Positions 22,331 to 34,625 of a stretch of DNA of 64,000 nucleotides are shown in pieces. The notes beneath the pieces were generated by a model. That model was not told the DNA's origin, searched no databases, and saw only the letters and a list, made by a program, of their open reading frames with translations. The stretch lies in NCBI RefSeq assembly GCF_000213175.1, contig NW_009799100.1:1880705-1944704 (forward strand). Direction: 5' to 3'. Position 1 is the stretch's first letter. Every line of letters begins with the position of its first letter. This DNA comes from Neurospora tetrasperma FGSC 2508 (taxonomy: Eukaryota > Ascomycota > Sordariomycetes > Sordariales > Sordariaceae). The translations under genes were made by a program, and so were the position numbers.

Positions 22331-25327
22331 ATGTCGTCAAGTGCGAATAGTATCAAGGTCGTGGCTCGATTTAGGCCCCAGAACAGGGTCGAAATCGAGT
22401 CCGGCGGCCAGCCCATCGTCACCTTCCAGGGCCCGGATACCTGTACAGTCGATGTGAGCAACTTCTTCTGCCCCCTAGGTCTCGCACCTCACAATGCCCT
22501 TGTGCCTACCTTGCCATATCCTTCACGCGCCTGAATGCAGTCGCACCGCAGTGGCTAACCCATCTGTTTTTGCCCATAGTCGAAAGAAGCGCAGGGTTCC
22601 TTCACCTTTGATCGGGTGTTTGACATGTCATGCAAGCAATCCGACATCTTCGATTTCTCGATCAAGCCTACCGTCGACGATATTCTCAATGGCTACAACG
22701 GTACTGTCTTCGCCTACGGCCAGACGGGTGCCGGTAAATCATACACCATGATGGGTACCAGTATAGACGACCCTGATGGCAGAGGTGTTATTCCAAGAAT
22801 CGTCGAGCAAATCTTTACCAGTATCTTGTCTAGCGCAGCAAACATCGAGTATACCGTCCGGGTCAGCTATATGGAAATCTACATGGAGCGGATCCGTGAT
22901 CTTTTGGCGCCTCAGAACGACAACCTGCCAGTTCACGAAGAAAAGAACCGCGGTGTCTACGTCAAGGGTCTGCTCGAGATCTACGTCTCGAGCGTCCAGG
23001 AAGTATACGAAGTCATGCGCAGGGGTGGCAACGCAAGAGCTGTGGCTGCGACCAACATGAACCAGGAGTCGTCGCGCTCGCATTCCATCTTCGTTATCAC
23101 CATCACCCAGAAGAACGTGGAGACGGGCTCGGCCAAGAGCGGTCAGCTTTTCTTGGTCGATCTGGCTGGTTCCGAAAAAGTCGGCAAGACAGGTGCCAGT
23201 GGTCAGACGCTGGAGGAAGCAAAGAAGATCAACAAGAGTTTGAGTGCTCTTGGTATGGTCATCAATGCCCTGACAGACGGCAAATCCTCCCACGTTCCTT
23301 ATCGAGACTCGAAGCTCACCCGTATTCTGCAAGAATCGTTGGGTGGTAACAGTCGAACAACACTCATTATCAACTGTTCACCCAGTAGTTACAACGATGC
23401 CGAAACATTAAGTACGCTGCGTTTCGGTATGAGAGCAAAGTCGATCAAGAACAAAGCGAAAGTCAACGCCGAACTCAGCCCGGCCGAGCTCAAGCAGATG
23501 CTTGCCAAGGCCAAGACCCAGATCACGTCCTTCGAGAACTATATCGTCAACCTGGAAAGCGAAGTGCAAGTGTGGCGTGGTGGCGAGACTGTGCCCAAGG
23601 AGAAATGGGTACCACCTTTGGAGCTCGCGATCACCCCTTCGAAATCAGCCTCGACAACAGCCCGTCCATCGACACCGTCGCGGCTCCTGCCTGAAAGCCG
23701 CGCGGAGACCCCTGCTATCTCAGACCGAGCTGGAACCCCCAGCTTGCCCTTGGATAAGGATGAACGGGAAGAGTTCCTGCGTCGCGAGAACGAGCTGCAA
23801 GACCAGATTGCGGAGAAGGAAAGTATCGCGGCGGCTGCCGAGAGACAACTGCGAGAGACAAAGGAAGAGCTCATCGCTCTCAAGGACCACGACAGCAAGC
23901 TTGGAAAGGAGAACGAGAGGTTGATTAGCGAGTCCAACGAGTTCAAGATGCAACTGGAGAGGCTGGCCTTCGAGAACAAGGAGGCCCAAATCACCATTGA
24001 CGGCCTCAAGGATGCCAACTCGGAGCTCACGGCCGAGCTTGACGAGGTCAAACAGCAGATGCTCGATATGAAGATGAGCGCCAAGGAGACCAGCGCTGTG
24101 TTGGACGAGAAGGAGAAGAAGAAGGCGGAGAAGATGGCCAAGATGATGGCTGGCTTTGATCTTTCTGGTGACGTTTTCAGCGATAATGAACGGGCAGTTG
24201 CCGATGCGATTGCGCAATTAGATGCCCTCTTTGAGATCAGCTCTGCTGGTGACGCCATTCCTCCTGAGGATATCAAGGCACTCAGGGAGAAGCTCGTGGA
24301 GACCCAGGGTTTCGTGCGTCAAGCTGAACTGTCGAGCTTCAGCGCCGCCTCGAGCGATGCGGAGGCTCGCAAGCGGGCTGAACTTGAGGCCCGTCTTGAG
24401 GCTCTTCAGCAAGAGCACGAGGAGCTCTTGTCTCGGAACCTTACCGAGGCTGATAAAGAAGAGGTCAAGGCCCTCCTTGCCAAGTCGCTCTCGGACAAGT
24501 CGGCTGTCCAGGTTGAGCTTGTCGAGCAGCTCAAGGCTGATATCGCCCTGAAGAACTCGGAAACGGAGCACCTCAAGGCTTTGGTCGACGACCTTCAGCG
24601 CCGTGTCAAAGCCGGCGGTGCCGGAGTTGCCATGGCCAACGGCAAGACCGTCCAGCAGCAGCTGGCCGAGTTCGACGTCATGAAGAAGAGCTTGATGCGC
24701 GATCTGCAGAACCGCTGCGAGCGCGTGGTCGAATTGGAGATCTCCCTCGACGAGACGCGCGAGCAGTATAACAACGTGCTCCGCAGCAGCAACAACCGCG
24801 CTCAGCAGAAAAAGATGGCTTTCCTCGAGCGCAACCTCGAACAACTGACGCAGGTTCAGCGCCAGCTTGTGGAGCAGAACTCTGCTCTCAAGAAGGAGGT
24901 GGCGATTGCCGAGCGCAAATTGATGGCGAGAAATGAGCGGATTCAGAGCCTCGAGAGCCTGCTTCAGGAAAGCCAGGAGAAGATGGCCCAGGCGAATCAC
25001 AAGTACGTGTTTACCCCTCTGTTATTGCTTCACGCCCTCATTATCATCAGTATCAGCGCTAACCTTCCGTCTTCCTATTGCACTAGGTTTGAGGTGCAGC
25101 TCGCTGCCGTCAAGGACCGGCTGGAGGCCGCCAAGGCCGGTAGCACGCGGGGCCTCGGCACCGACGCCGGCCTCGGCGGGTTCAGCATCGGCAGCAGGAT
25201 CGCTAAGCCGCTCCGCGGTGGCGGCGACGCCGTTGCCGGTGCCACGGCTACGAACCCCACCATTGCCACTCTGCAGCAGAATCCGCCCGAGAATAAGAGA
25301 TCGAGTTGGTTCTTCCAGAAGTCGTAA
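22331..25327 (+). CDS. nkin: Conventional kinesin heavy chain (NKin, kinesin-1)
   Basis: 928-residue plus-end-directed microtubule motor for vesicle transport in hyphae. Exons: 22331-22453, 22580-25002, 25087-25327, with GT-AG introns of 126 and 84 bases. The motor domain fills about residues 1-330: P-loop GQTGAGKS near 87-94, switch I NQESSRSHS, switch II DLAGSE, and the microtubule-binding region ending LRFGMRAKSIKNK. About 335-860 is mostly coiled coil broken by a Pro/Ser-rich hinge near 395-430. The tail carries SRIAKPLRGG near residue 885, the IAK autoinhibition motif of kinesin-1. The length equals what I remember for N. crassa NKin. Fungal kinesin-1 has no light chains, a family fact not testable here. 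Confidence 0.97.
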
Positions 25328-26282
25328 GGAACGAGGTGAAGAAGACCATAGATGTGCGGGTTGTAGGGGGTCTGTTTGCATAGAAAGAAAGAGGCGCTTG
25401 CACAAGAACGAAACCAACGAACAAGTGGATACACAGCAGTCAACATCAACAAAGAAAACACAAACACAAAGGTAAAGAAACTCTCATGTCATGAATGGAA
25501 CGAAATGATTACGTGGTGGGCGGGAGGTATGATGGAAGGATGGATGGAACACTCTGGCTAAGAAGGAAGCTGGAAGAAGGCGGGAGCATTTAGATCTACT
25601 TGGTAGAATTAGTGTAAGGAAAGCAGCCCGTTTGTTGTTTTAGGTGTCAATGAGTCAGTCAGTTACATAGTTGACGGTTCAATACGAACCGGGATGATGA
25701 TGACTACGAAATGCGACGATGAGATATCTGTGTTCGTTTACTGTTTAGAGATATAGGAGGATGGAACCCGACCACGCGCAGCATTTTCTTCCACATATAT
25801 TGTCAGCTACTTGGTTATAGGGTTTCTGCATTGCGATGAGACATTACATACAGATTGCCTCTCACGGTCAAATATGTGCAGTAATTGCTGGTTCCGTCTT
25901 GTCCCGTCGTTTAAGTTGGACAATCATGTATCACGAGGAAGTCACCATATGTTATGTTGATGATGAACATGTGAAAAACAAAGACTTTTCTTCCTTGATA
26001 GAGTCGTCACCACATCTATCATATTTGTTCACTCCTGTACAAAACCCAAACCGCAGACACCGAACCGAACAAGAACAATATGGGAGAGTCCTTCCTGTAA
26101 GAAGAGGCATCTCGCCATTTGCACCGGAATGTGCCATCGTTAGGTGTTTATCACCCAACCCAGCACTGATGACAACGTCGCTTCTTTTAAATCACTCTGG
26201 ATATGAAGAGAGAGAAAAACAGACTGAAGACAGACTGAATATGAAAGAATAAAACAGCATTGAAGGGATGACTTACTCACAA
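25328..26282. other. Intergenic region between convergent genes
   Basis: About 950 bases carrying the 3' ends of the kinesin gene (+) and the GPI-protein gene (-). Only short, unsupported open frames are present. Confidence 0.45.
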
Positions 26283-29272
26283 TTACAACCCAAACACCCC
26301 AACCGCCCCCGCCACGCTCAATCCCAACATCATAACCCTCCACACCACCTCAAGCGAGGTACCAGCATCCTCATCATCATTTTCATCCTTTGCTGACCCC
26401 GACCCCGACCCCGACCCCGAGGTATCATCGGCCGTCGCCGTCGCCGTCCCCGCAGCCTCCGGCCCTCCACCGGGAAAAATAACCGTCGTACTACTCCCAT
26501 CCTCTTCGTCACCTCCAATAAAAGGATACTCAATCGTCATGGTCCCCACCACCACCCCTTTTGGCCCAATAGTGACCGTCTGTCCACCACCGCTCAACAC
26601 CGTCGTTATCATTGTTGTGCCATCCTTACCTCCAGTGAAGGTCGCAGAAGGACCAACGGTATAACTAACCCCATCCACCACCACCACCGACGCGCCCACC
26701 TTGGTAATCGTCGCGCCGCCGACTACTGCGAACTCGGTAGCAGAGGGGTTAGCGTGCGCGCCGCCTAGGGTTGTTACCGTCACCTCTGCTGCTGCTGCTG
26801 CTGCTGATGCCTCCAGATAAGGGTGGTTATGGTGGGTGATCAAGATTCCAGCAGATGGGTCGAGGACAATGGTATCCTCCCCCCCTTCGGTGACCACCGT
26901 CGTCAAGGGGGAGGAGAGAGTGGTATAAGTAATGGTAGTTCCGTAGATGGCTACCACAGACCGGCCAATGGCGGTTACTAAGGAGCCACCTACTACCACG
27001 ACTTCTGTTGCTGTTGAGGGTGGTGGAGAAATGGATGTCACTGAAGGGAGAGACATGGAGAGGGTCTGGATGGTGATGACTGAAGATGCTGTGGCGATGA
27101 CGTAGGAGGGAAGGGGTGCGGTGAGGGTGATGCCGGAGGGTCCGAGAGTGAGGGTATGCTGGCTGCCGTTGTTGACGATGGTGATGGTGGTGGGTGAGGA
27201 GCCCGAAACGGGGAAGGTGAGTGTAGATTTGGAGCTGCCGGTACCGGCGCCGATGATGGCTACGGAGGAGCTAATGATGGTGATGGGGACTCCGTCGACG
27301 GTGGTGGTTATGGGTTCGTTGTTGTTATTGTTGGAGCCGGGGCGGATGGTGATAGTTTGCTCGCGAAGCGGGGGAAGGGTGACGGTCGCAATGATGGGGT
27401 TACCTTTGGGGTCGATGATGGCAATTCCGCTGGGTCCGATGCTGATGGTATGGCCTTCGACGATGACTGTGGTGGGCGTAAGGGGTAGGGTGAAGGTGGA
27501 ACTTCCGGTACCGATCACGGCCACGGAAGAGCTCACGATGATGGGCAGGTCGTTGAGTTTGGTGCTTGTGGGTACGGGGGCGTAAATGATATCTCCTGCT
27601 CCTCCTTCTCGTGCTCCTCCTCCTTTACTTGTAGACGGCCTGGTCACGGTAGCACCACCTCCTATTACCTGAGTTGGTCCAACCGTGAAGGTTTCACCGC
27701 CCACTACGACGGTATATGTCTTGGTCGCCGGATTGTCAGTGATCGTGGAACTGCCAATGATTACCTCCGTAGGCTTCACTATTACGGTAACTGGCTTGGG
27801 TACAGGTTTGGTTACCTCGCCAGGGCTGTTATTACTGTCGAACGTGTTGTACGCTGGTGGGTCAACCGGATCAACGCTTACAGCCGTAGGCCGAGGTGAC
27901 TTTGTGACGTCGTTGGTTACGCCATAGTTTGGGGTCTGGATTGGCGAGTACATAACCGCCGGGTTCTTGTCTGTCGTGATGAAGGTAACTGTGGGTGCAT
28001 ACCTGATAGTTGTTGAAGTCTGAGGACCGTATCCCCAACTATTGGTGCTGACTGTCAATGTGCATGATCTTGTCCCCGAGCCACTCGCAGTGACGGTAAA
28101 GCAGGTGGTTAATGTAATCCCAGGAGGTGGTGTTGTTTTCGTTACCAGATCTATACACGGCGGGATGGTCTCGACGGAAGGCGGAATAAGCGTCGGGTAA
28201 GGCTGCGTGTAATTCGCTGGATTGCCGACCCATGTGATGGTACTTGTGTGCACAACTTCCCAACTTGTGATAGTTGCCGTCAGATCTGATGGCTGACAGT
28301 GGCTGATAGTACTTGATGATAACGTTGTCGTGGTGTTTGGAAAAACCGAGGCCCTGGTAATCGATGTTGATGGCTGATTGTAGTAGGGCGCTGACGTCTG
28401 ATTCCAGAACTGCCCTCGAGTGGAAGGAGCGTGGATGGTTTGCGTGGAAGTGAAATCCGAGGTAGTTGTGGTAGGAACGTAGTCCCAAGAGGTCGGTATG
28501 TCCACCGGTGGCTGACCCAAAGAGACATCATCCCAAAATGACGCTGTCTGTTCCATCCATGGAGGAATTTCAGGAGGAACCATAACAATCCCACCCGGTA
28601 CAGCCCCTACCGTGGGCATCGCATCGTTCTGACCGGGCGACTCGCTCTTTTGCTCAACCGGTTCATAGTTCCAAGCTAGGGATGAGGATGAAGTAAAGTC
28701 CGACGTAGAGGGCAACTGGGTGGTTGTAATGGTGGATCCTTCTTCGTCGATGCGGGAGGAGTAATCGAGCGTAGAGACGGAAGTCCCGATACCGTCACTG
28801 GGGTCTGTAAGCGATGGAGACAATACTATGATAAAAGTTGTCGATACAGCCCTCGGTGGTGCCACTGAAGATGGATTGAATTCCGTCAGCACTATCGATA
28901 TTGGCGGTGCTGAGATCGCTGATTTCGAGGCATCTTGCGGGTTGGGTTGCAAAGAGTGTTGACTCTCAAGTCCCACCGTCTGTATCTCAAGCACAATAGA
29001 GGTTTGATGGGCACTCGTCACCTCAACTGTACCCCTAACTGGGGATGGTGAGATGTGTGTTTCACCTGAACCGACTGTGGTGCTCTGACTATGAGCCTCC
29101 GGAATGCTGCTGACGGTGACATTCCGAGGTAGATGATAGCCTGAGGAACAGGTTAGAGATATTGGTGAGCGTTGTAATCTCAAACGCACGACGGCTTACC
29201 TCCTCGAACAGTCTCTACACCAAGACATAGAAGCAATGCGACCGAAGGCAGTTTTCGCTTGCCCATAACCAT
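26283..29272 (-). CDS. Large Ser/Thr-rich GPI-anchored surface protein (adhesin-like)
   Basis: Predicted 976 residues. Minus-strand exons: 29272-29200 and 29140-26283; the 59-base intron begins GTAAGC, has a CTCTAACC branch site and ends CTCAG. Exon 1 supplies the signal peptide (MVMGKRKLPSVALLLCLGVE). Residues of about 25-480 are Ser/Thr/Pro-rich, with one island holding four cysteines (HCQPSD, PPCIDL, TTCFTV, RSCTLT). About 485-925 consists of degenerate beta-rich repeats of the type TVVVGGETFTVGPTQVI, VIVEGHTISIGPSGIAI and VVVDGVSYTVGPSATF. A Gly-Ser stretch near 934 and an acidic patch precede the hydrophobic end (VWRVMMLGLSVAGAVGVFGL), a GPI-attachment signal. It is likely a heavily O-mannosylated wall protein. 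I do not know a named family. Confidence 0.82.
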
Positions 29273-32200
29273 ACTGTCGTTGATCAACATGAATTAAAAA
29301 AAAACCTCAATCGATTTTCCTCAGAATCAGAGTCAAGAGAACCATAAAAGAGTTCAGTGTCATCAAGGTGCAGCGGCCATGGCGTCAGAAAGGGGCGGAT
29401 GACAATTACAACTGGGGAGCCGTCCGTGGTAGTTCTCAATAACACAAAGCATAAGAAAAAGGACAAGAGAGAATAGTGAACTAATAGTCTGAGACGGGAA
29501 ACCCCAGATGGAAATGCGCATGATATATAGTGTCTTGTCTAATTCGAGCGGAAGAGCAATTGCTTACTACACTGCGTCGACGAGACGGGTGCGGGCAGCA
29601 GGCCACGAGCAGAGAAGCCGGTCTCACTCAATCCAAACCCAATTGCGCCTCTCCGCCTCTTCGCGACCTTTTTCCTTCCATTATTTCCGTGTGACTGGTG
29701 AATAGTCTCGGAAAAATCAGGGGCGTCTTGTACACTATTAGGTCTAGGAATTTTTGTCGTTCCAGGCCGCACTGTAAGTATGTTTATTAGCTGAAATAAC
29801 GCCGGCACCAACAACGCCGGGAGAAACTGAGGTTTTCCAAGAGGAGGAAATTGAGAGCAACAAGGTGCAGTGAAAAAGCATAGTGTAATGCCCAGAAGGA
29901 CTGAATGGAAGAGCTACGCGGCATGGTATACCGTGCATCACTGCAGCTGTATGTAGGTACGTATGTGGGAAGACCGGGGAAGGGGTCAACGGAATGAGGC
30001 GACGTAAGGACTCATCGAGAAAATCTAGGGTCCCCAAGTTCCTCGCCTCCGACCATCAGAGTGAAACTAATAGTGTAGAGACATAAAGATGGAATGGTCG
30101 TTCATTAGTCAGATCGAAACTCCGAGGCGTTCTGTTAACAAAGGATTCATCCGATTTTTTTTTTTTTAGCTGGGCAAAGTAATCAATGAGGTCCATCTGG
30201 AAGCTGCCTTGCGTGGGTATAAGGGGAATCTATCTGATAAAGCCGTTGTATGTAATATGACGGGTAGCAACACCACACCGACGTTGGCTACTTTTCTTTT
30301 TAATGGTGCGTCGTAGGTAGTGGGAAATCCTACAGCACAATACACTACACTACACTACACTGACAAGAATTCGCTGTATCTGCGAGGAGGCGAACCACCA
30401 CCTTTGTGCTACCTTGGAAATGGCGAGACCCCTCGGACAGGATGGGGCGTGGCGGGAATAAGGAAAAGCCAGAGCTCGATGATATGCATGCGATCCCTTG
30501 GTGGATGGTACCATTGGCGTAAATACAAGACGGCAACTCGTCTACATTTTACGCGGTACAGGCACTCGGCTGATCATCAGCTTTGCCGCGAGAATCATGG
30601 AACCTTCTCCCGAGACGTTCCTGGCTCAGATGTTACAGCAGAAGGATGTGATCCCACTAGCTATGTCTTTCTGTCAGCAGCATGCAAGATAGGAAAAGAC
30701 GCATGTTTTTGCTCCTTTCGTGAACTCAAACTGAAGTATCTAATGTATACCTTCAGTCTCTGGAAGAGACATAATTTTGTTGCTGTTTGACTTTGGCCGT
30801 CTTGGGTATATCACGCAAGCGTCCTCCTCCTCCATGATGAATGAAACAGATGTCCCTATGGTGACTGCCGATATGATTGGAGACGCGAGCTGTTTGAGCA
30901 ACTCGACAGTGCAATTCGACGTGTTCATGCCAACGCAGAGGCGTCATGTATTCAAGATCCAGCACCTCGGCGAAATAGTGAGACTTTTTCTCAGCAGGCC
31001 GAGGACATCTTGCGCCACGAGTGTGTGGACGCTGCGGATGGGCGCGGAGAGGAGGGGAGGCGATATCCAACAGCAACGCCATCTCCGGCAATTGGGAACC
31101 CTCACTACTGATGTTGCGACAAGTTGCCAACAAGCCGAGGTGCCCAAACATACTCAGATGTACACGGTAGTGCATATCAACAGCTACAGAGTCATATGTG
31201 CTGGCTTGGCAGGAAATACGACGCATGTGCTGACCCTCCACAGAATCGGTATCCTTGAACCTGGAGGCTTGAGAGGAATCCGAGGAGTGTGCATCTCAAC
31301 TTGTTTGTAGGTTTTCCACCGCATGCTTGTTGTCCTTTAATAGGTCGTCATAGAGATTCGAACCTTTACTATTTGAATGATCTGGGCGGCTGGGCTGTAG
31401 AGCGACGCAAGATGCCGAGAGCTGAACCCTCGGTGGCATTGCGAGCGTTCTACAAGAACGCATAGATCGCTCCGACTGCAGTCATGAAACCCGTTCGGCA
31501 GCCAATGGAAAGACTCGACAAGCGAGGTCCGGACAGCCCGTTGGTGATTCTTGATGTTCAGATATTGTACCATAGTTATTAGATGAACGTATACGTTCGT
31601 GATCGCCGTTGGAATGCCTTGACGTCGCCGGTGTTCGTATCGTCATTGACCATCGAGTTACACATGATAGACGCGCCAACGTAGTCGAATACCCTCAATC
31701 TCATGTCTTACAGATGAGGGAAGGGACGAAAGATAGACTGCTAGGGTGCTGGGTATAATGGGACAAGCAAGAGAGATCCGTTATGTCGAAGGCCACACGG
31801 GCTGGTACGGGTGGCTACTTGACAGGAAGTTTTGGCAAAATCACAGCCGCGCATTTATCCAAAGTGATCTCACGCTGTTGACGGCGAACTATATTGGTCG
31901 CCCTCATATTGGTGGGTCCGGTTCGGGTTGACTTCATCCATAACGACCTCTAAGTCGTTGTTGGCCCAACAGGATAGCCCACAGACCGGAGCACGAGATG
32001 TAGGTTGAGGTCGGGGAATAGGTAGGCCACGTTCGTCTCTTGAACCCCTATCTAGTGAAGCCACGAGCAAACCGCCAACTTTGCAACTCGACTGCCCTCC
32101 TCGTTTTACCCCAGAACATGAGCCCGTTTCACCGGCACTTGCGTTTCAACCGGGTGGCATCAATGGAGCCGTGGTCCCCGCGTTTGACGGCACGTATGTG

Positions 32201-34625
32201 ACTTTTGCTAGGCCTGCAATGGCAATGCGGAGGTACACATGGTTGTGGTTTATATGGAGGGTCCATGCCTATAGTATAACAAGTCGCCAGTGTCCCGTTG
32301 TCCACGATGGCAGTATGTCAACATGCGCATTCGGATTTAGCGTTCGGGGCTTGGACCTCCACGTAAGATATTCAATCTAGTGGTGCCTTTCTCTGGAATC
32401 CTCGCAAGCCTTGCTCGCCTCGGCAGATAAGCTTCAAGACAAGTCAAATCCGGTGTGGTTGGGTGAAGTGTGACTGGGTAACTGGCGGAGGTGCCATCAC
32501 ACATCCCATTGCCACCGGGGCTCGGGGTCGGCATGCTCGTCACTCCCTTGCGCCATTGCCCTATGGGACTTGCATGCCAGCGACAGGTGCGGTTCGCCCA
32601 AGTCCCATCTGGATGATTGTCGAAGCATGGAGGTTGCATTGCGAGATCGCGGTGTGGTGATGGCCTTCGGAGACTGTTCGCAGTGTCCCTGCTGATGAGG
32701 GACGAGTCCTGTGCATGTCATTGAAAATGAAATTAGGGAGACGTCTAACATTGCATGTGTGGCCGCGTGGAAAGAAAAAGTAAACAAAAAAAAAAAAAAA
32801 AAAAAAAAAAGGAAAGAAGAGGGAAAAGAAAACAACATGGAAACTAAGCCGTTGAGATTGATGATTGTGGCTTTAAAAAAATGCCCTGCACGGCATCGGA
32901 GGATTGGAGGAACCAATAAGTTACAGCCGGTGATTGGGCCCCAGTCGTTCCTACTTGTAGGTATGTAGGTCGCTAAACTCTTTACCCAAGCTCCCAAGAT
33001 ACCTACCGGACTATGTACCTAAGCTTCGGCTAAGTAAGAGCTAAGGTTCGGGTAACCGCTCATCTACACTAACTGAACAGCACAACCTTCAAAAACATCG
33101 GAGACCCTTTTCCTTCTAACTGACATGCGTATATCTCGAAACAGAGACAACGGGCGGAAACGAACAGAGGCCTCACGACATGTGCATAATTTAAATCATG
33201 CCATCAAGATATATTTCCATCTTGAGTGTCCCCTTGACAAGCACGTGCGAACAATGGACAGGTTGAGATATCCACTTGTTAAAGCTACATCACCACCAGT
33301 CAAGACGGGGAGAGGTGGGGAGAGACATGTCTGGATGCCCGGTCATAGCCTCTCCTCGCTTCCAACAACTGTGGAATGGAATGCCAGGAACTCGGGACAC
33401 TTCCTTTTCTCTGTCTAGAGGTATTTGCTCTGCTTATCTGCTGACCACGGTGACGGACGACCAGTGTCTCTGACTTGTCTCTCCAGCCCGCCTCGTGCCC
33501 GCCAACCGAGAAGACTGAGGTGCTGTCAGGACCCGCGTCGTCCACTTGTCAAGCGCTGATCCTTCCGAATCAGACAAGTGTCCCGCGGCCGTACAACGTA
33601 GGACCATCTCTTTCCCTACCCGTCCGTCTGCGCAGACATTGCTCTGTCCAGTATTCTCGGTCTCAAGGGAGGCAGGCTCATTCCATTTCCCGGTATGGTC
33701 TTGTACAACCTGTATTCAAGTACAACAGAGTGCCACGACAGGCCGGGAACCTGGAATCCGTCCTTTGTAGTTACCCTTGGTGGTCTCTCAGTAGTCGTAC
33801 ATTGTCTCGCAGCTGACACCACCTACTACGTACCTACCTCTAGGCCGACAACTTTAATCTATCATCCTTCCCTCTTCGCCATCCGGAAGCTTCAGCTTCC
33901 TTCTCTTGCCCACGCTCTTTTCCGCTCTCTCTCTCTCTCTCGCTCTCTCTTATCCCTAGCCATCGCGTTCGATCCGAGCGGCTGGTCTTTGCCGTCGTCC
34001 CATCATTACACACACAGCTCGCTACCTACCCTGGGTACCAGATCATCCCCCCGTCCCGTCTTTTGGCACCACCTCGACCATCGTTCGTCTAGTTGCCCGC
34101 ACATCTCTTCAACATCATTGGTCCCTGGCTTTTGGGTGTGTTCGTCCTTTTTGGTCCAGGTCCCGGTCCAGTCCAGTCCAGTCCAGGTTCCTGTCCGGCT
34201 ACCAGTCAACCCGCTCGCACTTGGAGAGAAAGACGAACGCCTTACAGGTACTCTCACACCGGGCCTGTGGAACGAATGGGCTTTGCCCTCCTGGGACACT
34301 GGAAACAAGGCGTATTTTCATCCGGGGACAGAACAGACCTGCCTTACATAGGTAGTACGACAGCTTCCACTCCTCGACTGAGTGTTACGGCTTCTTGAAT
34401 CTGTATAGGGCACAGGCGTGGATCGGACCGGAGCTTGATCGCGGCTCATGGAATACCAGTTCGTCCTTCTCCATGTCTTAGGACCCCGACTTCGACCTTC
34501 GCTCCCCTCTTGCTGCTGGTCGTTCCGGTACTTCTGGTGACAGACATAGCCTTGGACGCTTGCGTCCCCAGTCCGGCTGTCTGTCCGTCTACGACAACGC
34601 CAACTCGGGTCGCGCTACTGCGAAA
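29273..34625. other. Gene-poor 5.35 kb region
   Basis: No convincing gene on either strand. Open frames at 30320-30790, 30777-31310 (+) and 30753-31241 (-) overlap each other and show no domains. Simple repeats are present: ACACT units near 30341-30361, a run of about 25 A near 32788-32810, CT repeats near 33927-33952, and TCCAG units near 34160-34185. TACCTA/TAGGTA words cluster near 32995-33020 and 33820-33845. The final kilobase is CT-rich and probably the leader and promoter of the next gene. No tRNA or 5S rRNA was seen. Confidence 0.4.
32786..32811. repeat. Poly(A) run of about 25 bases
   Basis: An A homopolymer followed by GGAAAGAAGAGGG, isolated in the gene-poor region. No element attached to its end is recognised. 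Confidence 0.8.

Noticed and set aside
30753-31310. Overlapping ORFs of 162 and 177 codons on opposite strands
   Set aside because: Neither has domains, splice signals or codon bias like the neighbouring genes.
31346-31360. GATTCGAACC, resembling a tRNA T-loop on the minus strand
   Set aside because: The flanking five-base arms do not pair, and no acceptor or anticodon stem is present.
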